Below are positions 34,192 to 41,119 of a stretch of DNA of 64,000 nt, in pieces; within the stretch, counting starts at the first letter, position 1, and the number at the start of each line of letters is the position of its first letter. This DNA is from Candidatus Avidehalobacter gallistercoris. GTDB taxonomy: Bacteria; Bacillota; Dehalobacteriia; UBA4068; UBA4997. The stretch spans positions 23,515 to 87,514 of the forward strand of contig DVMH01000021.1 in the NCBI GenBank assembly GCA_018715045.1. Direction: 5' to 3'. Below the pieces are notes generated by a model. It did not search any database, was not told the DNA's origin, and saw only the letters and a list, made by a program, of their open reading frames with translations. A program made the translations under genes and the position numbers.

Positions 34192-34300
34192 CTGGTGGAA
34201 CAGGTCAGACCGAGTAAGCGAAAGCCGAAAGCCGTACCGCCACCGTCAAAGGGGACTATATCCCGCCCCAAAAGGGCAAACACATGATACCGATGCCCTG

Positions 34301-34319
34301 CGGCCGGCAAGACCGGCCG
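34301..34319 (+). other. Hairpin between template repeat and RT gene
   Basis: CGGCCGG (34301-34307) and CCGGCCG (34313-34319) form a perfect 7-bp stem with a 5-base loop. It lies in the spacer part of the predicted template RNA, where structure is known to matter for DGR priming. No T-run follows, so it is not a terminator. Confidence 0.5.
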
Positions 34320-34409
34320 GAGAGCTGCCAAACGGACGCCACCTCCGTTACAGCCGCCCGCAACAGTATCTTTCCGTGACCTGCTTACAAAGGAGGTGGA
34401 GGTTACAAT

Positions 34410-35441
34410 TTGCTAAAAACATTCGATGAAATATGCACGTTTCCCGTAGTTTATGATGCGTATTTAGCCGCGCGGCGCGGAAAGCGCAGCAAAGCGGCGA
34501 CCGCAAAATATGAGGCTCACGCGCTGGAAAACGTTTCAAACCTTGTGTATATCCTGCGCACCCAGCTTTACCGCCCTGGGCCGTTCCACCTGTTTACGGT
34601 CTACGAGCCGAAAGAACGGCTTGTACAGGCGCCGGCGTTTACCGACAAGGTTGTGCAACACGCCCTTGTGGACAACGTGGTGTACGAACGGCTGACGCGG
34701 AGCTTTATTTTGGACAACTACGCATCGCAGATCGGCAAAGGACTGCACTTCGGGCTTGACCGTTTAAGCGGCTTTATGACCGACTACTGGAACAAACACC
34801 ACACGGCAGAGGGCTGGGTGTTAAAGTGCGATGTGCGCAAATTCTTTGCCAGCATCGACCACGACATCCTGAAAACCAAACTGCTGGCACTTGACTTTGA
34901 GCCGGAAATCTACACCATGCTGTGCAACTACCTTGACAGCACGGACGGCCTGCCGCTGGGCTACCAGACCTCACAGCTGTTTGCCCTGCTGTTCCTTGAC
35001 CGGTTTGACCATTACGTGAAAGAAGTCCTCCGTATCCGCTATTACGGGCGGTATATGGATGACTTTTTCCTTATACACCCGGACAAGGAATATTTGCAGT
35101 TTTGCCTGCGGGAAATCCACGCCTTTATGGCGTCGGTCAACCTGGAACTGAACGAAAAGACCCATATTTTCCCGCTGCGCAACGGGATCGACTTTCTCGG
35201 TTTTCATTCTTATTTGACTGACAGCGGCAAAGTGATCCGCAAGCTGCGGCACAACAGCGTAAAGAAAATGCGGGCAAAGCTGCGCTACTGGGCAAAGGCA
35301 TACCCAAAGGGCAAGGTTGACCGCGATGCGATCCTTGCAAGCTGGCAGGCGTGGGACGCCCACGCCGCACACGGCAATACCTGGCGGCTGCGGCAGGAAA
35401 TCCGGCAACAAGTAAAAGAAATCTTAAAGGAGGACATCTGA
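34410..35441 (+). CDS. DGR reverse transcriptase
   Basis: 343 residues from a TTG at 34410 after AAAGGAGG. RT motifs in order: PKERLVQAPAFTDKVVQHAL, catalytic D141 in LKCDVRKFFASIDHD, PLGYQTSQLFALLFLD (motif B region), catalytic YMDD at 215-218 in RYYGRYMDDFFLIH, and a thumb with GIDFLGFHSYLT. There is no maturase or integrase domain, as in DGR and retron RTs. The adjacent template/variable repeat pair shows it is a DGR RT. It copies the template RNA with errors at adenines. It ends 2 bases before the target gene start. Confidence 0.95.
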   Translation: MLKTFDEICTFPVVYDAYLAARRGKRSKAATAKYEAHALENVSNLVYILRTQLYRPGPFHLFTVYEPKERLVQAPAFTDKVVQHALVDNVVYERLTRSFILDNYASQIGKGLHFGLDRLSGFMTDYWNKHHTAEGWVLKCDVRKFFASIDHDILKTKLLALDFEPEIYTMLCNYLDSTDGLPLGYQTSQLFALLFLDRFDHYVKEVLRIRYYGRYMDDFFLIHPDKEYLQFCLREIHAFMASVNLELNEKTHIFPLRNGIDFLGFHSYLTDSGKVIRKLRHNSVKKMRAKLRYWAKAYPKGKVDRDAILASWQAWDAHAAHGNTWRLRQEIRQQVKEILKEDI

Positions 35442-35443
35442 CT

Positions 35444-36655
35444 ATGGCAACATTACTGGGCAATGAAACTTTAGGCACCATCGTCAAGCTGAAAGAAAAC
35501 GGCGTGCCGCAGGAGTTTTACGTTGCCAAACACGGCTACCCCACGAACGGGAACGGCCGCACCTTGCTGGTGCGCCGATATATCTACGACACGCGGCAGT
35601 GGCACACGTCCAACGTGAACGCCTACGCATCCTGCACGCTGGACAGCTGGTTTAACAACACCTACTACAACCTGCTGGATGCGGACATCAAGGCGCAGAT
35701 CGCGGCGGTTGCAATCCCCTATACCCCCGGCAACGGCAATAATTCTGTGTCCACCCTGTCCCGCAAGGTGTTTGCCCTGTCCGTTACAGAGCTGGGCAGG
35801 ACGGCAAGCTACGCGAACGTGGAGGGCAGCGCACTGCCCATTGCCAGCACCTTGCAGATCGCGTACAACAGCTCCGGCGGCGCAGTGGTACAGTGGACGC
35901 GCTCCCCGCTCACGGACAGCACCTACTACGCCTACGACCTGAACACTATTGGCTATGTGAACTACTACAGCTGCTCCAATACCTACGGCGCCCGCCCCGC
36001 TTTAACCCTCCCCTCTTCCCTCTCCGTTTCGGACGATGGCAGCGTAACCGTAAACACCGCCCCAGTTATCAATTACAGCGGCGGCAGTGCGCTGGGGGAC
36101 AAGACCGAGGGCTTTACGCTGAGCTATTCCGTTTCGGACGCAGACGGCGATGCCGTGACCGTTACGGAAAAGCTGGACAACGTGGTACAGCGCACCTTTG
36201 CACCTGCACTGGGCGAAACACAACAATTCCAGGCGGTGCTGCCGGCCAACTTCCAGACAATCCTCAACGGCAACCACACGATCACCATTGAGGCCACCGA
36301 TGGCAAAGCGGCTGCGGCGCCTGTCAACGTGACCTTTTCCAAAGCGGTGCATTCTGCATCCATTACGCTGTCCACGCCGCTGGCGGCTGACGATATGCCC
36401 ACGGCGATCCGCCTGTCCATTACCGGGGACATCCCGGACGATGCCGTATGGACGGCAGAAGTGTGCAACAACGCTAACGACGCCAGCCCGACCTGGGAAA
36501 ATATCAAGCCCGCGATCCAGTCCGGGTACAATTTTGTTTTTTCCAACAAGACCAAAACCGCCGAAAACTGGGGCGTTAATTTCCGCATTGAAGTGACGCG
36601 CGGCCCCAGCAATACAGGCGGTTATATTTATGCGATTGAGGGAGGTTTTCAATAA
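35444..36655 (+). CDS. DGR target: lectin-fold tail/receptor-binding protein with Ig-like C-terminus
   Basis: 403 residues from the ATG at 35444 after AAAGGAGG. Residues about 1-190 form a C-type-lectin-like (DUF6273-type) domain: TLDSWFNNTYY and RKVFALSVTELG, then the variable repeat at residues 153-186 ending GARPAL. The remaining ~215 residues are beta-rich Ig-like modules (TAPVINYSGGSALGDKTEGF; YSVSDADGDAVTVTEKLDN). The lectin fold tolerates mutation at surface loops and is the usual DGR target. Next to the fibre gene it is probably the receptor-binding tip. Unusually the variable repeat is internal, not at the 3' end of the gene. Confidence 0.92.
   Translation: MATLLGNETLGTIVKLKENGVPQEFYVAKHGYPTNGNGRTLLVRRYIYDTRQWHTSNVNAYASCTLDSWFNNTYYNLLDADIKAQIAAVAIPYTPGNGNNSVSTLSRKVFALSVTELGRTASYANVEGSALPIASTLQIAYNSSGGAVVQWTRSPLTDSTYYAYDLNTIGYVNYYSCSNTYGARPALTLPSSLSVSDDGSVTVNTAPVINYSGGSALGDKTEGFTLSYSVSDADGDAVTVTEKLDNVVQRTFAPALGETQQFQAVLPANFQTILNGNHTITIEATDGKAAAAPVNVTFSKAVHSASITLSTPLAADDMPTAIRLSITGDIPDDAVWTAEVCNNANDASPTWENIKPAIQSGYNFVFSNKTKTAENWGVNFRIEVTRGPSNTGGYIYAIEGGFQ
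35900..36001 (+). repeat. DGR variable repeat (VR)
   Basis: 102-bp counterpart of the template repeat. Eleven of the fourteen template AAY codons are changed: Asn to Leu, Asp, Ser, Tyr, Tyr, Ile, Tyr, Tyr, Tyr, Ser and Tyr in order; three remain Asn. Aromatic Tyr dominates, as in other lectin-fold ligand sites. The invariant 3' end GGCGCCCGCCCCGCT is followed by diverging sequence from 36002. Confidence 0.93.
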
Positions 36656-37110
36656 TGAGCGTATCACACAGAGTTGACAGCGTGAAAGAACACGCCGAAA
36701 AGCGGCAGCGCGAGGCAGACCTTACCGCCGCGTCTGAAATTGCCTTTGTGGTGCTGGCAGAGGCAGAACAGATCGACGCCGTGACTGCCACGGAACACGT
36801 TGCCCTGTTCAGCAAATGGGCGTACCCGGTCAATTACACCGTGGGGCAGCTGCGCAGATACAAAGGCGAGCTGTATAAATGCGTTACGGCGCACACCTCG
36901 CAAGCGGACTGGACACCGGACACCGCCGCGTCCCTGTGGGCAATCACCGGCGATCCTACCGTGGAATGGCCCGACTGGTCACAGCCCCTCGGCGCACACG
37001 ACGCTTACGGGCTGGGCGATAAAGTCACCCACAACGGCAAGCATTGGATAAGCGATACCGCCGCAAATATCTGGGAGCCGGGGGTGTACGGCTGGACGGA
37101 GGCGGAGTAA
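36655..37110 (+). CDS. Carbohydrate-binding (CBM5/12-like) tail protein
   Basis: 151 residues. After a helical start there are two CBM5/12-type chitin/cell-wall-binding segments. The first is YTVGQLRRYKGELYKCVTAH with DWTPDTAASLWA; the second is AYGLGDKVTHNGKHWISDTA with WEPGVYGWTE. The WxP spacing is typical. It starts in a TAATG overlap with the DGR target, so both are made together. It probably adds a second sugar-binding element to the tail tip. Confidence 0.8.
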   Translation: MSVSHRVDSVKEHAEKRQREADLTAASEIAFVVLAEAEQIDAVTATEHVALFSKWAYPVNYTVGQLRRYKGELYKCVTAHTSQADWTPDTAASLWAITGDPTVEWPDWSQPLGAHDAYGLGDKVTHNGKHWISDTAANIWEPGVYGWTEAE

Positions 37111-37442
37111 TGGGGATCGACATCAACGCGCTGATCAGCGCAGCATCCGCTATCTGCGTAGCAATCCTCACGGGGCTGTTTGCCCGCGACAGCCGCCGCA
37201 GGAAAGCCGCAGACGACGACCAGAAAGCCCACGCACAAATGCGGGCAAAAGAAAGCCGCCTGTCCATGCAGCTTATGAGCGCGTCTGTCAAGCTGGGGAT
37301 TGCAACCGCAATGGCCGTGGAACAGCAAAAGTTTAACGGCGAAATGAAAGACGCCCGCGAAAGCGCGGACAAGGCGCAAAAAGCGTACTGGGAGTTTATC
37401 AACAATACTGCGGCAGATGAAATTACAAAGGTGGGGCATTAA
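37110..37442 (+). CDS. Membrane-anchored coiled-coil lysis-region protein
   Basis: 110 residues from the ATG at 37110 (TAATG overlap). One membrane segment (ALISAASAICVAILTGLFA, residues 7-25) is followed by a basic/charged coiled coil. The layout resembles XhlA-type holin partners. The gene lies just before the amidase and its stop codon is embedded in a terminator hairpin. Confidence 0.65.
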   Translation: MGIDINALISAASAICVAILTGLFARDSRRRKAADDDQKAHAQMRAKESRLSMQLMSASVKLGIATAMAVEQQKFNGEMKDARESADKAQKAYWEFINNTAADEITKVGH

Positions 37443-37458
37443 GCCCCGCCTTGTTTTT
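37429..37458 (+). terminator. Intrinsic terminator overlapping the stop of the membrane protein
   Basis: AGGTGGGGC (37429-37437) pairs with GCCCCGCCT (37443-37451), one G-U, loop ATTAA, then TGTTTTT. The TAA stop lies in the loop. It precedes the amidase gene. Confidence 0.75.
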
Positions 37459-37477
37459 CAGGAAAAGGAGGTACATC

Positions 37478-38455
37478 GTGAATTTACACAAACTGCTTTT
37501 AACAAAAAATGAATGCTATATCAGAGGCACCAAAATGACCCCAAAGGGGATCATGGTGCATTCCACCGGCGCGAACAACCCCACCCTGCGCCGATACGTA
37601 GGGCCGGACGATGGGCTACTGGGCGCAAACCAGTACGGCAACCACTGGAATACTTACCGCCCAGGCGGTCGGCAGGTCTGCGTCCACGGCTTTATCGGCA
37701 AACTGAAAGACGGCAGCATCGCTACCTACCAGACCCTCCCGTGGGATATGGTGGGTTGGCACAGCGGCAAGGGCAAAAAGGGCAGCGCAAACAGCAAGGG
37801 GTATATCGGCTTTGAAATCTGCGAGGACGGGCTGACCGACGCCGCATATTTTAACGCCGTCTACAAAGAGGCGGTTGAGCTGTGTGCCATGCTGTGCAAG
37901 ACCTACGGCATCAAGCCGGAAAAACCGACCCTGATCTGCCACAGCGAGGGCTGTACCCTCGGCATTGCCAGCAACCATGCGGACGTTATGCACTGGTTCC
38001 CGAAACACGGCAAAAACATGGACACGTTCCGTGCGGACGTAAAAAAGGCAATGGGCGGGACGACTTCCACAACAAAGCCGTCTACCACTACCGATGCGCT
38101 GTACCGCGTCCGCAAAACATGGGCTGACAGCAAGACGCAGAAAGGCGCGTTTTCTTCACTGGAGAATGCAAAACGGTGCGCGGATAAAAACCCCGGCTAT
38201 TCCGTATTCAACAGCAAGGGCGAGGCGGTATATCCTGCTAAAGCTACCGATCTGCCGTATCTGGTGCAGGTAACTACGTCTGTGCTGAACATCCGAAAAG
38301 GCCCCGGCACGAACTACGGGCAGAACGGCAGCATTAAGGACAAGGGCGTGTACACCATTGTGGAAGAAAGCACCGGCGCCGGCAGTACCGCAGGCTGGGG
38401 CAAGCTGAAATCCGGCACCGGCTGGATCAGCCTGGACTACTGCAAAAAGCTGTAA
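37478..38455 (+). CDS. N-acetylmuramoyl-L-alanine amidase endolysin with SH3 domain
   Basis: 325 residues from a GTG at 37478 after AAAAGGAGG. Residues 1-185 form the Amidase_2 domain, with zinc-ligand histidines in IMVHSTGANN and LICHSEGCTLG and the WHSGKGKKGSANSKGYIGFE segment. A SPOR-like segment (LYRVRKTWADSKTQKGAFSS) follows, then a C-terminal SH3b domain (TTSVLNIRKGPGTNYG, ending GWISLDYCKKL) for wall binding. It lyses the host at the end of infection. No signal peptide, so it depends on the holins encoded downstream. Confidence 0.9.
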   Translation: MNLHKLLLTKNECYIRGTKMTPKGIMVHSTGANNPTLRRYVGPDDGLLGANQYGNHWNTYRPGGRQVCVHGFIGKLKDGSIATYQTLPWDMVGWHSGKGKKGSANSKGYIGFEICEDGLTDAAYFNAVYKEAVELCAMLCKTYGIKPEKPTLICHSEGCTLGIASNHADVMHWFPKHGKNMDTFRADVKKAMGGTTSTTKPSTTTDALYRVRKTWADSKTQKGAFSSLENAKRCADKNPGYSVFNSKGEAVYPAKATDLPYLVQVTTSVLNIRKGPGTNYGQNGSIKDKGVYTIVEESTGAGSTAGWGKLKSGTGWISLDYCKKL

Positions 38456-38470
38456 GGAGGGGCGCGCGGC

Positions 38471-38806
38471 ATGAAAAAGGGAAAGCGGCAAAAAAGGCAT
38501 AAGTGGGACGCGCGTTTTGCTACCCGCGCCTTAACCGTGATTGCGATCACCACCGGCGTGTTTCTTGCCGCGCAGTATATCTCGTTCCTGATTACGCGGA
38601 TGGAGCAAACCGTTCTCATCCAGTATTACTTTACCGTGGTGGGACTGGAATGCGGCGGGATGCTCTTAAAGCGCATTTTGGAGGTGGTTGTAGCGCGGAT
38701 TAAGAAAAAAGAACAGCTGGACATCCCGAACAGCGGGAACACAGACAGCACGGCAAACCTGCCTGCTGAAACAACAAATTATGATGATATAGGAGGCGTT
38801 GGATAA
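38471..38806 (+). CDS. Putative holin-like membrane protein
   Basis: 111 residues. A basic start (MKKGKRQKRHKWDAR) precedes a membrane helix (TVIAITTGVFLAAQYISFLI) and a second hydrophobic stretch (VLIQYYFTVVGLECGGMLL), then a polar tail. Between the amidase and the LLH holin it probably helps membrane permeabilisation. No family was recognised with certainty. TAATG overlap with the holin. Confidence 0.7.
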   Translation: MKKGKRQKRHKWDARFATRALTVIAITTGVFLAAQYISFLITRMEQTVLIQYYFTVVGLECGGMLLKRILEVVVARIKKKEQLDIPNSGNTDSTANLPAETTNYDDIGGVG

Positions 38807-39108
38807 TGATCGATTTAACCGTAATTGTGGAGGCTGTACTGACTTTGTGCATTGCGGCTGTTTCTGCCTTTGTCATTCCGTGGCTGAAACGCAAGGTAAG
38901 CGCGGAAAAGCTGGCAGAGGTTTCCGAGTGGGTGCAGATCGCAGTCACGGCTGCGGAGCAGATTTATAACGGGCCCGGCCGCGGTGCGGAAAAGAAAGCA
39001 TACGTTTTGAAATTCCTCAATGACCGTGGGTATACCGTGGATATGGATGCCATCGAAAATCTGATCGAGGCGGCTGTCTATGAACTGCCTGAAAAACTGA
39101 CCGAATAA
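38806..39108 (+). CDS. Holin, LLH family
   Basis: 100 residues: N-terminal membrane helix (VIVEAVLTLCIAAVSAFVIPWL), then a soluble helical part with EWVQIAVTAAEQIYNGPGRGAEKKAYVLKFL, the signature of LLH-type phage holins. It forms membrane lesions that release the amidase. Last gene of the late operon, followed by a strong terminator. Confidence 0.88.
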   Translation: MIDLTVIVEAVLTLCIAAVSAFVIPWLKRKVSAEKLAEVSEWVQIAVTAAEQIYNGPGRGAEKKAYVLKFLNDRGYTVDMDAIENLIEAAVYELPEKLTE

Positions 39109-39115
39109 CGGACAC

Positions 39116-39156
39116 ACAGCCACGGGGCAAAAAATAACTGCCTCGTGGCTGTTTTC
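39116..39156 (+). terminator. Intrinsic terminator of the late operon
   Basis: ACAGCCACGGGGCA (39116-39129) pairs with TGCCTCGTGGCTGT (39139-39152), a 14-bp stem with one G-U, followed by TTTCT. It ends the + strand structural/lysis operon. Confidence 0.85.
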
Positions 39157-39160
39157 TCTA

Positions 39161-39189
39161 TTGACAATACATCTATAAAGGTGTATAAT
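39161..39189 (+). promoter_or_regulatory. Consensus sigma-70 promoter of the HTH gene
   Basis: TTGACA (39161-39166), 17-bp spacer, TATAAT (39184-39189): a perfect constitutive promoter, right after the late terminator. It drives the 66-residue HTH protein; the AAGGAGG is at 39201. Confidence 0.85.
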
Positions 39190-39215
39190 TATAACACGAT
39201 AAGGAGGCGAACCGT

Positions 39216-39416
39216 ATGATCTCACTGGCAGAATATGCAGCTATGCACGGCAAAAGCCCCGTAACAGTCAGGCAGATGGCCGCGCGGGGCGGTTTTCAAA
39301 CCGCACAAAAAATTGCCCGCAACTGGATCATAGACGAAAACGAACCCTACCCGGACGGCAGGGTAAAGACGGGCAAGTACAGAAATTGGCGTAAAAACGG
39401 GCGGGGGCAGAAATAA
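39216..39416 (+). CDS. Small helix-turn-helix DNA-binding protein
   Basis: 66 residues. ISLAEYAAMHGKSPVTVRQMAARGGFQTAQKIARNWIID is a MerR/excisionase-type winged HTH that reads like a small DNA-binding domain, followed by a basic tail ending WRKNGRGQK. It is driven by a perfect promoter and closed by its own terminator, so it is expressed independently of the lytic programme, probably in the lysogen. A regulator or excisionase is possible; no partner integrase is in view. Confidence 0.75.
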   Translation: MISLAEYAAMHGKSPVTVRQMAARGGFQTAQKIARNWIIDENEPYPDGRVKTGKYRNWRKNGRGQK

Positions 39417-39428
39417 GCCCCCGCTTTT
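39401..39428 (+). terminator. Intrinsic terminator after the HTH gene
   Basis: GCGGGGGC (39401-39408) pairs perfectly with GCCCCCGC (39417-39424), followed by TTTTGTTATCT. The stop codon lies in the loop. Confidence 0.8.
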
Positions 39429-39457
39429 GTTATCTCTATCGCTGGGAGGGTGCAGAT

Positions 39458-40516
39458 ATGGGTAAAGGTTATAAGCATTTAACATGGCATGACAGGCTAA
39501 AGATCGCTAAAATGAAAAACGAGGGCAGAAAGCAGGTAGAAATTGCCCACGCCCTGCACGTCAGTGAAAGCACGATCAGCCGCGAGCTGCGCCGATCCAC
39601 CTACGAACACCTCAACAGCGACCTGACCACTGAAATACGCTACAACCCAGACGGTGCCCAGCAGCGGTATGAATATAACAAGACCGCCAAAGGCGCACCG
39701 CTGAAAATCGGCAGCGATCACGCCCTGGCGGCTTATATTGAAACGAAAATTGCGGATGAAAAATACAGCCCCTGCGCCGTGCTGGCTGAAATTGAAAACG
39801 ATCCTGATCTGCAATTCAGCGTGACCATTTGCCGCGCCACCCTGTACAAGTACATTGATCAGGGCGTATTTCTGCGCATTACCAACTGCGATCTGCCGTT
39901 CCGTGGCAAGCGGCGCAAACACAGGAAAACAAGGAAAGTCCGTGCCGCACGTCCCTCCTGCGGCGAAAGCATCGAAAAGCGCCCCGACCACATCAATGAT
40001 CGCAGCGAGTTTGGGCACTGGGAGCAGGATTTAGTGGACGGGTGCAGAGGCAGCAAAAGTAACGCACTTGTGCTGACCGAACGGCAGACCCGCCAGGAAA
40101 TCACGGTTAAAATACCAGACAAGACAACGGACAGCGTGGTTGCCGCCCTGGACAGGCTGGAACGCAGGTTTGGGGAGTATTTCAAAGACGTTTTCAAGTC
40201 TATCACGATGGACAACGGCAGCGAGTTTGCAGACTGCGAGGGCATGGAGCGATCCCTTTTCGGCGGCAAGCGGACAAAATGCTACTACTGCCACCCGTCC
40301 AATCCGCAGGAACGTGGCAGCAACGAAAAGCAAAACCAGATGCTGCGCCGTCACTTTCCGAAAGGCACGAACTTTGACAACGTAACCGAGGAAATGCTGG
40401 AACGCGCCACCAGATGGCTGAACAACTACCCACGCAAACTGCTGGGCTGGCGTAACAGTCAGAGCCTTTTTGACGCCGCGCTGGCGGCTATTATGGGCGG
40501 CGGGGGTTGTTCATAA
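39458..40516 (+). CDS. IS30 family transposase
   Basis: 352 residues. The N-terminal HTH (HLTWHDRLKIAKMKNEGRKQ, then ESTISRELRRSTYE) and the DDE domain match IS30: first D in FGHWEQDLVDG, second D in SITMDNGSEFAD, E near CHPSNPQERGSNEKQN. It is full length. I found no inverted repeats flanking the gene, so it is either a decayed insertion sequence or a phage-adopted transposase. It is the last + strand gene before host genes. GGGAGG precedes the ATG. Confidence 0.9.
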   Translation: MGKGYKHLTWHDRLKIAKMKNEGRKQVEIAHALHVSESTISRELRRSTYEHLNSDLTTEIRYNPDGAQQRYEYNKTAKGAPLKIGSDHALAAYIETKIADEKYSPCAVLAEIENDPDLQFSVTICRATLYKYIDQGVFLRITNCDLPFRGKRRKHRKTRKVRAARPSCGESIEKRPDHINDRSEFGHWEQDLVDGCRGSKSNALVLTERQTRQEITVKIPDKTTDSVVAALDRLERRFGEYFKDVFKSITMDNGSEFADCEGMERSLFGGKRTKCYYCHPSNPQERGSNEKQNQMLRRHFPKGTNFDNVTEEMLERATRWLNNYPRKLLGWRNSQSLFDAALAAIMGGGGCS

Positions 40517-40619
40517 AAAATTCACATAAAAATCTTGCACTTACCTATTGACATTTGCCAGCCCGCTTTTACTTTAAGTTTTGCTGCACTTGGCTTCTGA
40601 CGATTTCACTCACTGCACA

Positions 40620-40648
40620 TTGAAATGCAGAGTTTAACTTGATATAAT
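40620..40648 (+). promoter_or_regulatory. Promoter of the zinc-ribbon gene
   Basis: TTGAAA (40620-40625), 17-bp spacer, TATAAT (40643-40648), followed 25 bases later by AAAGGAG (40673-40679) and the ATG at 40689. Confidence 0.75.
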
Positions 40649-40688
40649 TAGAATGATAAATTGGAAGTTATAAAGGAGAAATAAACCG

Positions 40689-40850
40689 ATGAACAATGTG
40701 AAGAACGAAGAATATGTTATCTGCCCACGTTGCAAACAACAGGTCTACAAAGAAGCCATATTATGTCCTTTTTGTAAGTTTGGCATTATGGTATGGCTTG
40801 CAGGGAAAATTGATGAAAATGGCGATTCAATAAAAGATAAGTCCAGGTAA
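40689..40850 (+). CDS. 53-residue zinc-ribbon protein
   Basis: A short gene of 53 codons: starts MNNVKNEEYVICPRCKQQVY, has a second pair CPFC, then a hydrophobic FGIMVWLAG and a polar end. The two CxxC pairs about 15 residues apart form a zinc ribbon. The gene has a good promoter (40620-40648), the site AAAGGAGAAA and a hairpin after the stop, so it looks like an independent functional unit. It lies in an AT-rich strip unlike either the phage or the host genes, which suggests separate acquisition. Function unknown. Confidence 0.7.
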   Translation: MNNVKNEEYVICPRCKQQVYKEAILCPFCKFGIMVWLAGKIDENGDSIKDKSR

Positions 40851-40860
40851 AAATAAATTT

Positions 40861-40900
40861 AACGGGCAGTTGCCAGTATTGGAAGACTGCCCGTTTGGCT
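40861..40900 (+). terminator. Hairpin terminator after the zinc-ribbon gene
   Basis: AACGGGCAGT (40861-40870) and ACTGCCCGTT (40886-40895) form a perfect 10-bp stem with a 15-base loop; the following TTGGCTATTT is only moderately T-rich. Confidence 0.65.
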
Positions 40901-41058
40901 ATTTAGGTAAAATTTGCTATTATTGAAGCTGAAGCACAATACAAACGTGCAGATATAATTAAGTTCCTGTACCGTTATCCTGGGAAAGGTCAAATAAGAT
41001 AAAAAACACGAAAGAGCAGCTCTCTGCGAAACGTTTTGCTTTCGTTTTTAAGCATAAC

Positions 41059-41095
41059 AAAAGGCACGGTCAAAAGACCATGCCTTTTGTTTTTT
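41059..41095. terminator. Bidirectional terminator of the host ispH-rpsA operon
   Basis: AAAAGGCACGGTC (41059-41071) pairs with GACCATGCCTTTT (41076-41088), one mismatch (G-U on the - strand), with T-runs on both strands. It ends the - strand host operon 30 bases after the rpsA stop and would also stop transcription coming from the prophage. Confidence 0.85.
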
Positions 41096-41119
41096 ATTAA
41101 ATTATTCCGCCATTGATTA

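Larger units (their letters stand above)
34052..34409 (+). ncRNA. DGR template RNA region
   Basis: This 358-base gene-free stretch lies between the Avd-like gene and the RT. It contains the template repeat at 34090-34191 and, further on, a perfect hairpin CGGCCGG/CCGGCCG (34301-34307 with 34313-34319). In known DGRs a transcript covering the template repeat and the spacer up to the RT is the substrate for primed, error-prone cDNA synthesis. The boundaries of the RNA are not visible. Confidence 0.75.
1..40516. mobile_element. Partial myovirus-type prophage (left end outside window)
   Basis: About forty-five co-directional, tightly packed + strand genes in canonical temperate-phage order: replication, TerS/TerL, portal, head, sheath/tube, tape measure, XkdP-to-XkdU-like baseplate genes, fibre, lysis. 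A tail sheath and a baseplate J protein show a contractile tail. No integrase of the tyrosine or serine type and no CI-type repressor is visible, so the lysogeny module is probably left of base 1. The right boundary is not resolved. The last phage-like gene is the IS30-type transposase ending at 40516, and host genes on the opposite strand begin at 41120. Confidence 0.93.
40517..41058. other. AT-rich boundary strip between prophage and host operon
   Basis: This strip is markedly richer in A/T than the phage or host genes on either side. Besides the zinc-ribbon gene with its promoter and hairpin it contains, at about 40912-41000, a stop-bounded stretch of about 25 codons without a start, possibly a gene remnant. 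It also has another hairpin with a T-run at about 41009-41050 (ACGAAAG with CTTTCGT). The prophage attachment site may be here, but cannot be placed without the left end. Confidence 0.5.

Noticed and set aside
34410..35441. RT considered as a retron or abortive-infection RT
   Set aside because: The adjacent template/variable repeat pair with adenine-specific changes and the Avd-like gene show a DGR.
39158..40553. Direct repeat CTATTGACA at 39158-39166 and 40545-40553 as prophage attachment or IS target duplication
   Set aside because: Only nine bases; the left copy is part of a promoter -35 box, and flanking bases do not match. Probably coincidence.
39430..40570. Terminal inverted repeats for the IS30-type element
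   Set aside because: The complement of the sequence after 40516 was looked for in 39100-39460 and not found.
40912..41000. Short stop-bounded stretch (about 25 codons, contains AEAQYKRADIIKFLYRYPG) before the host terminator
   Set aside because: No start codon or ribosome site; could be a gene remnant, but cannot be assigned.
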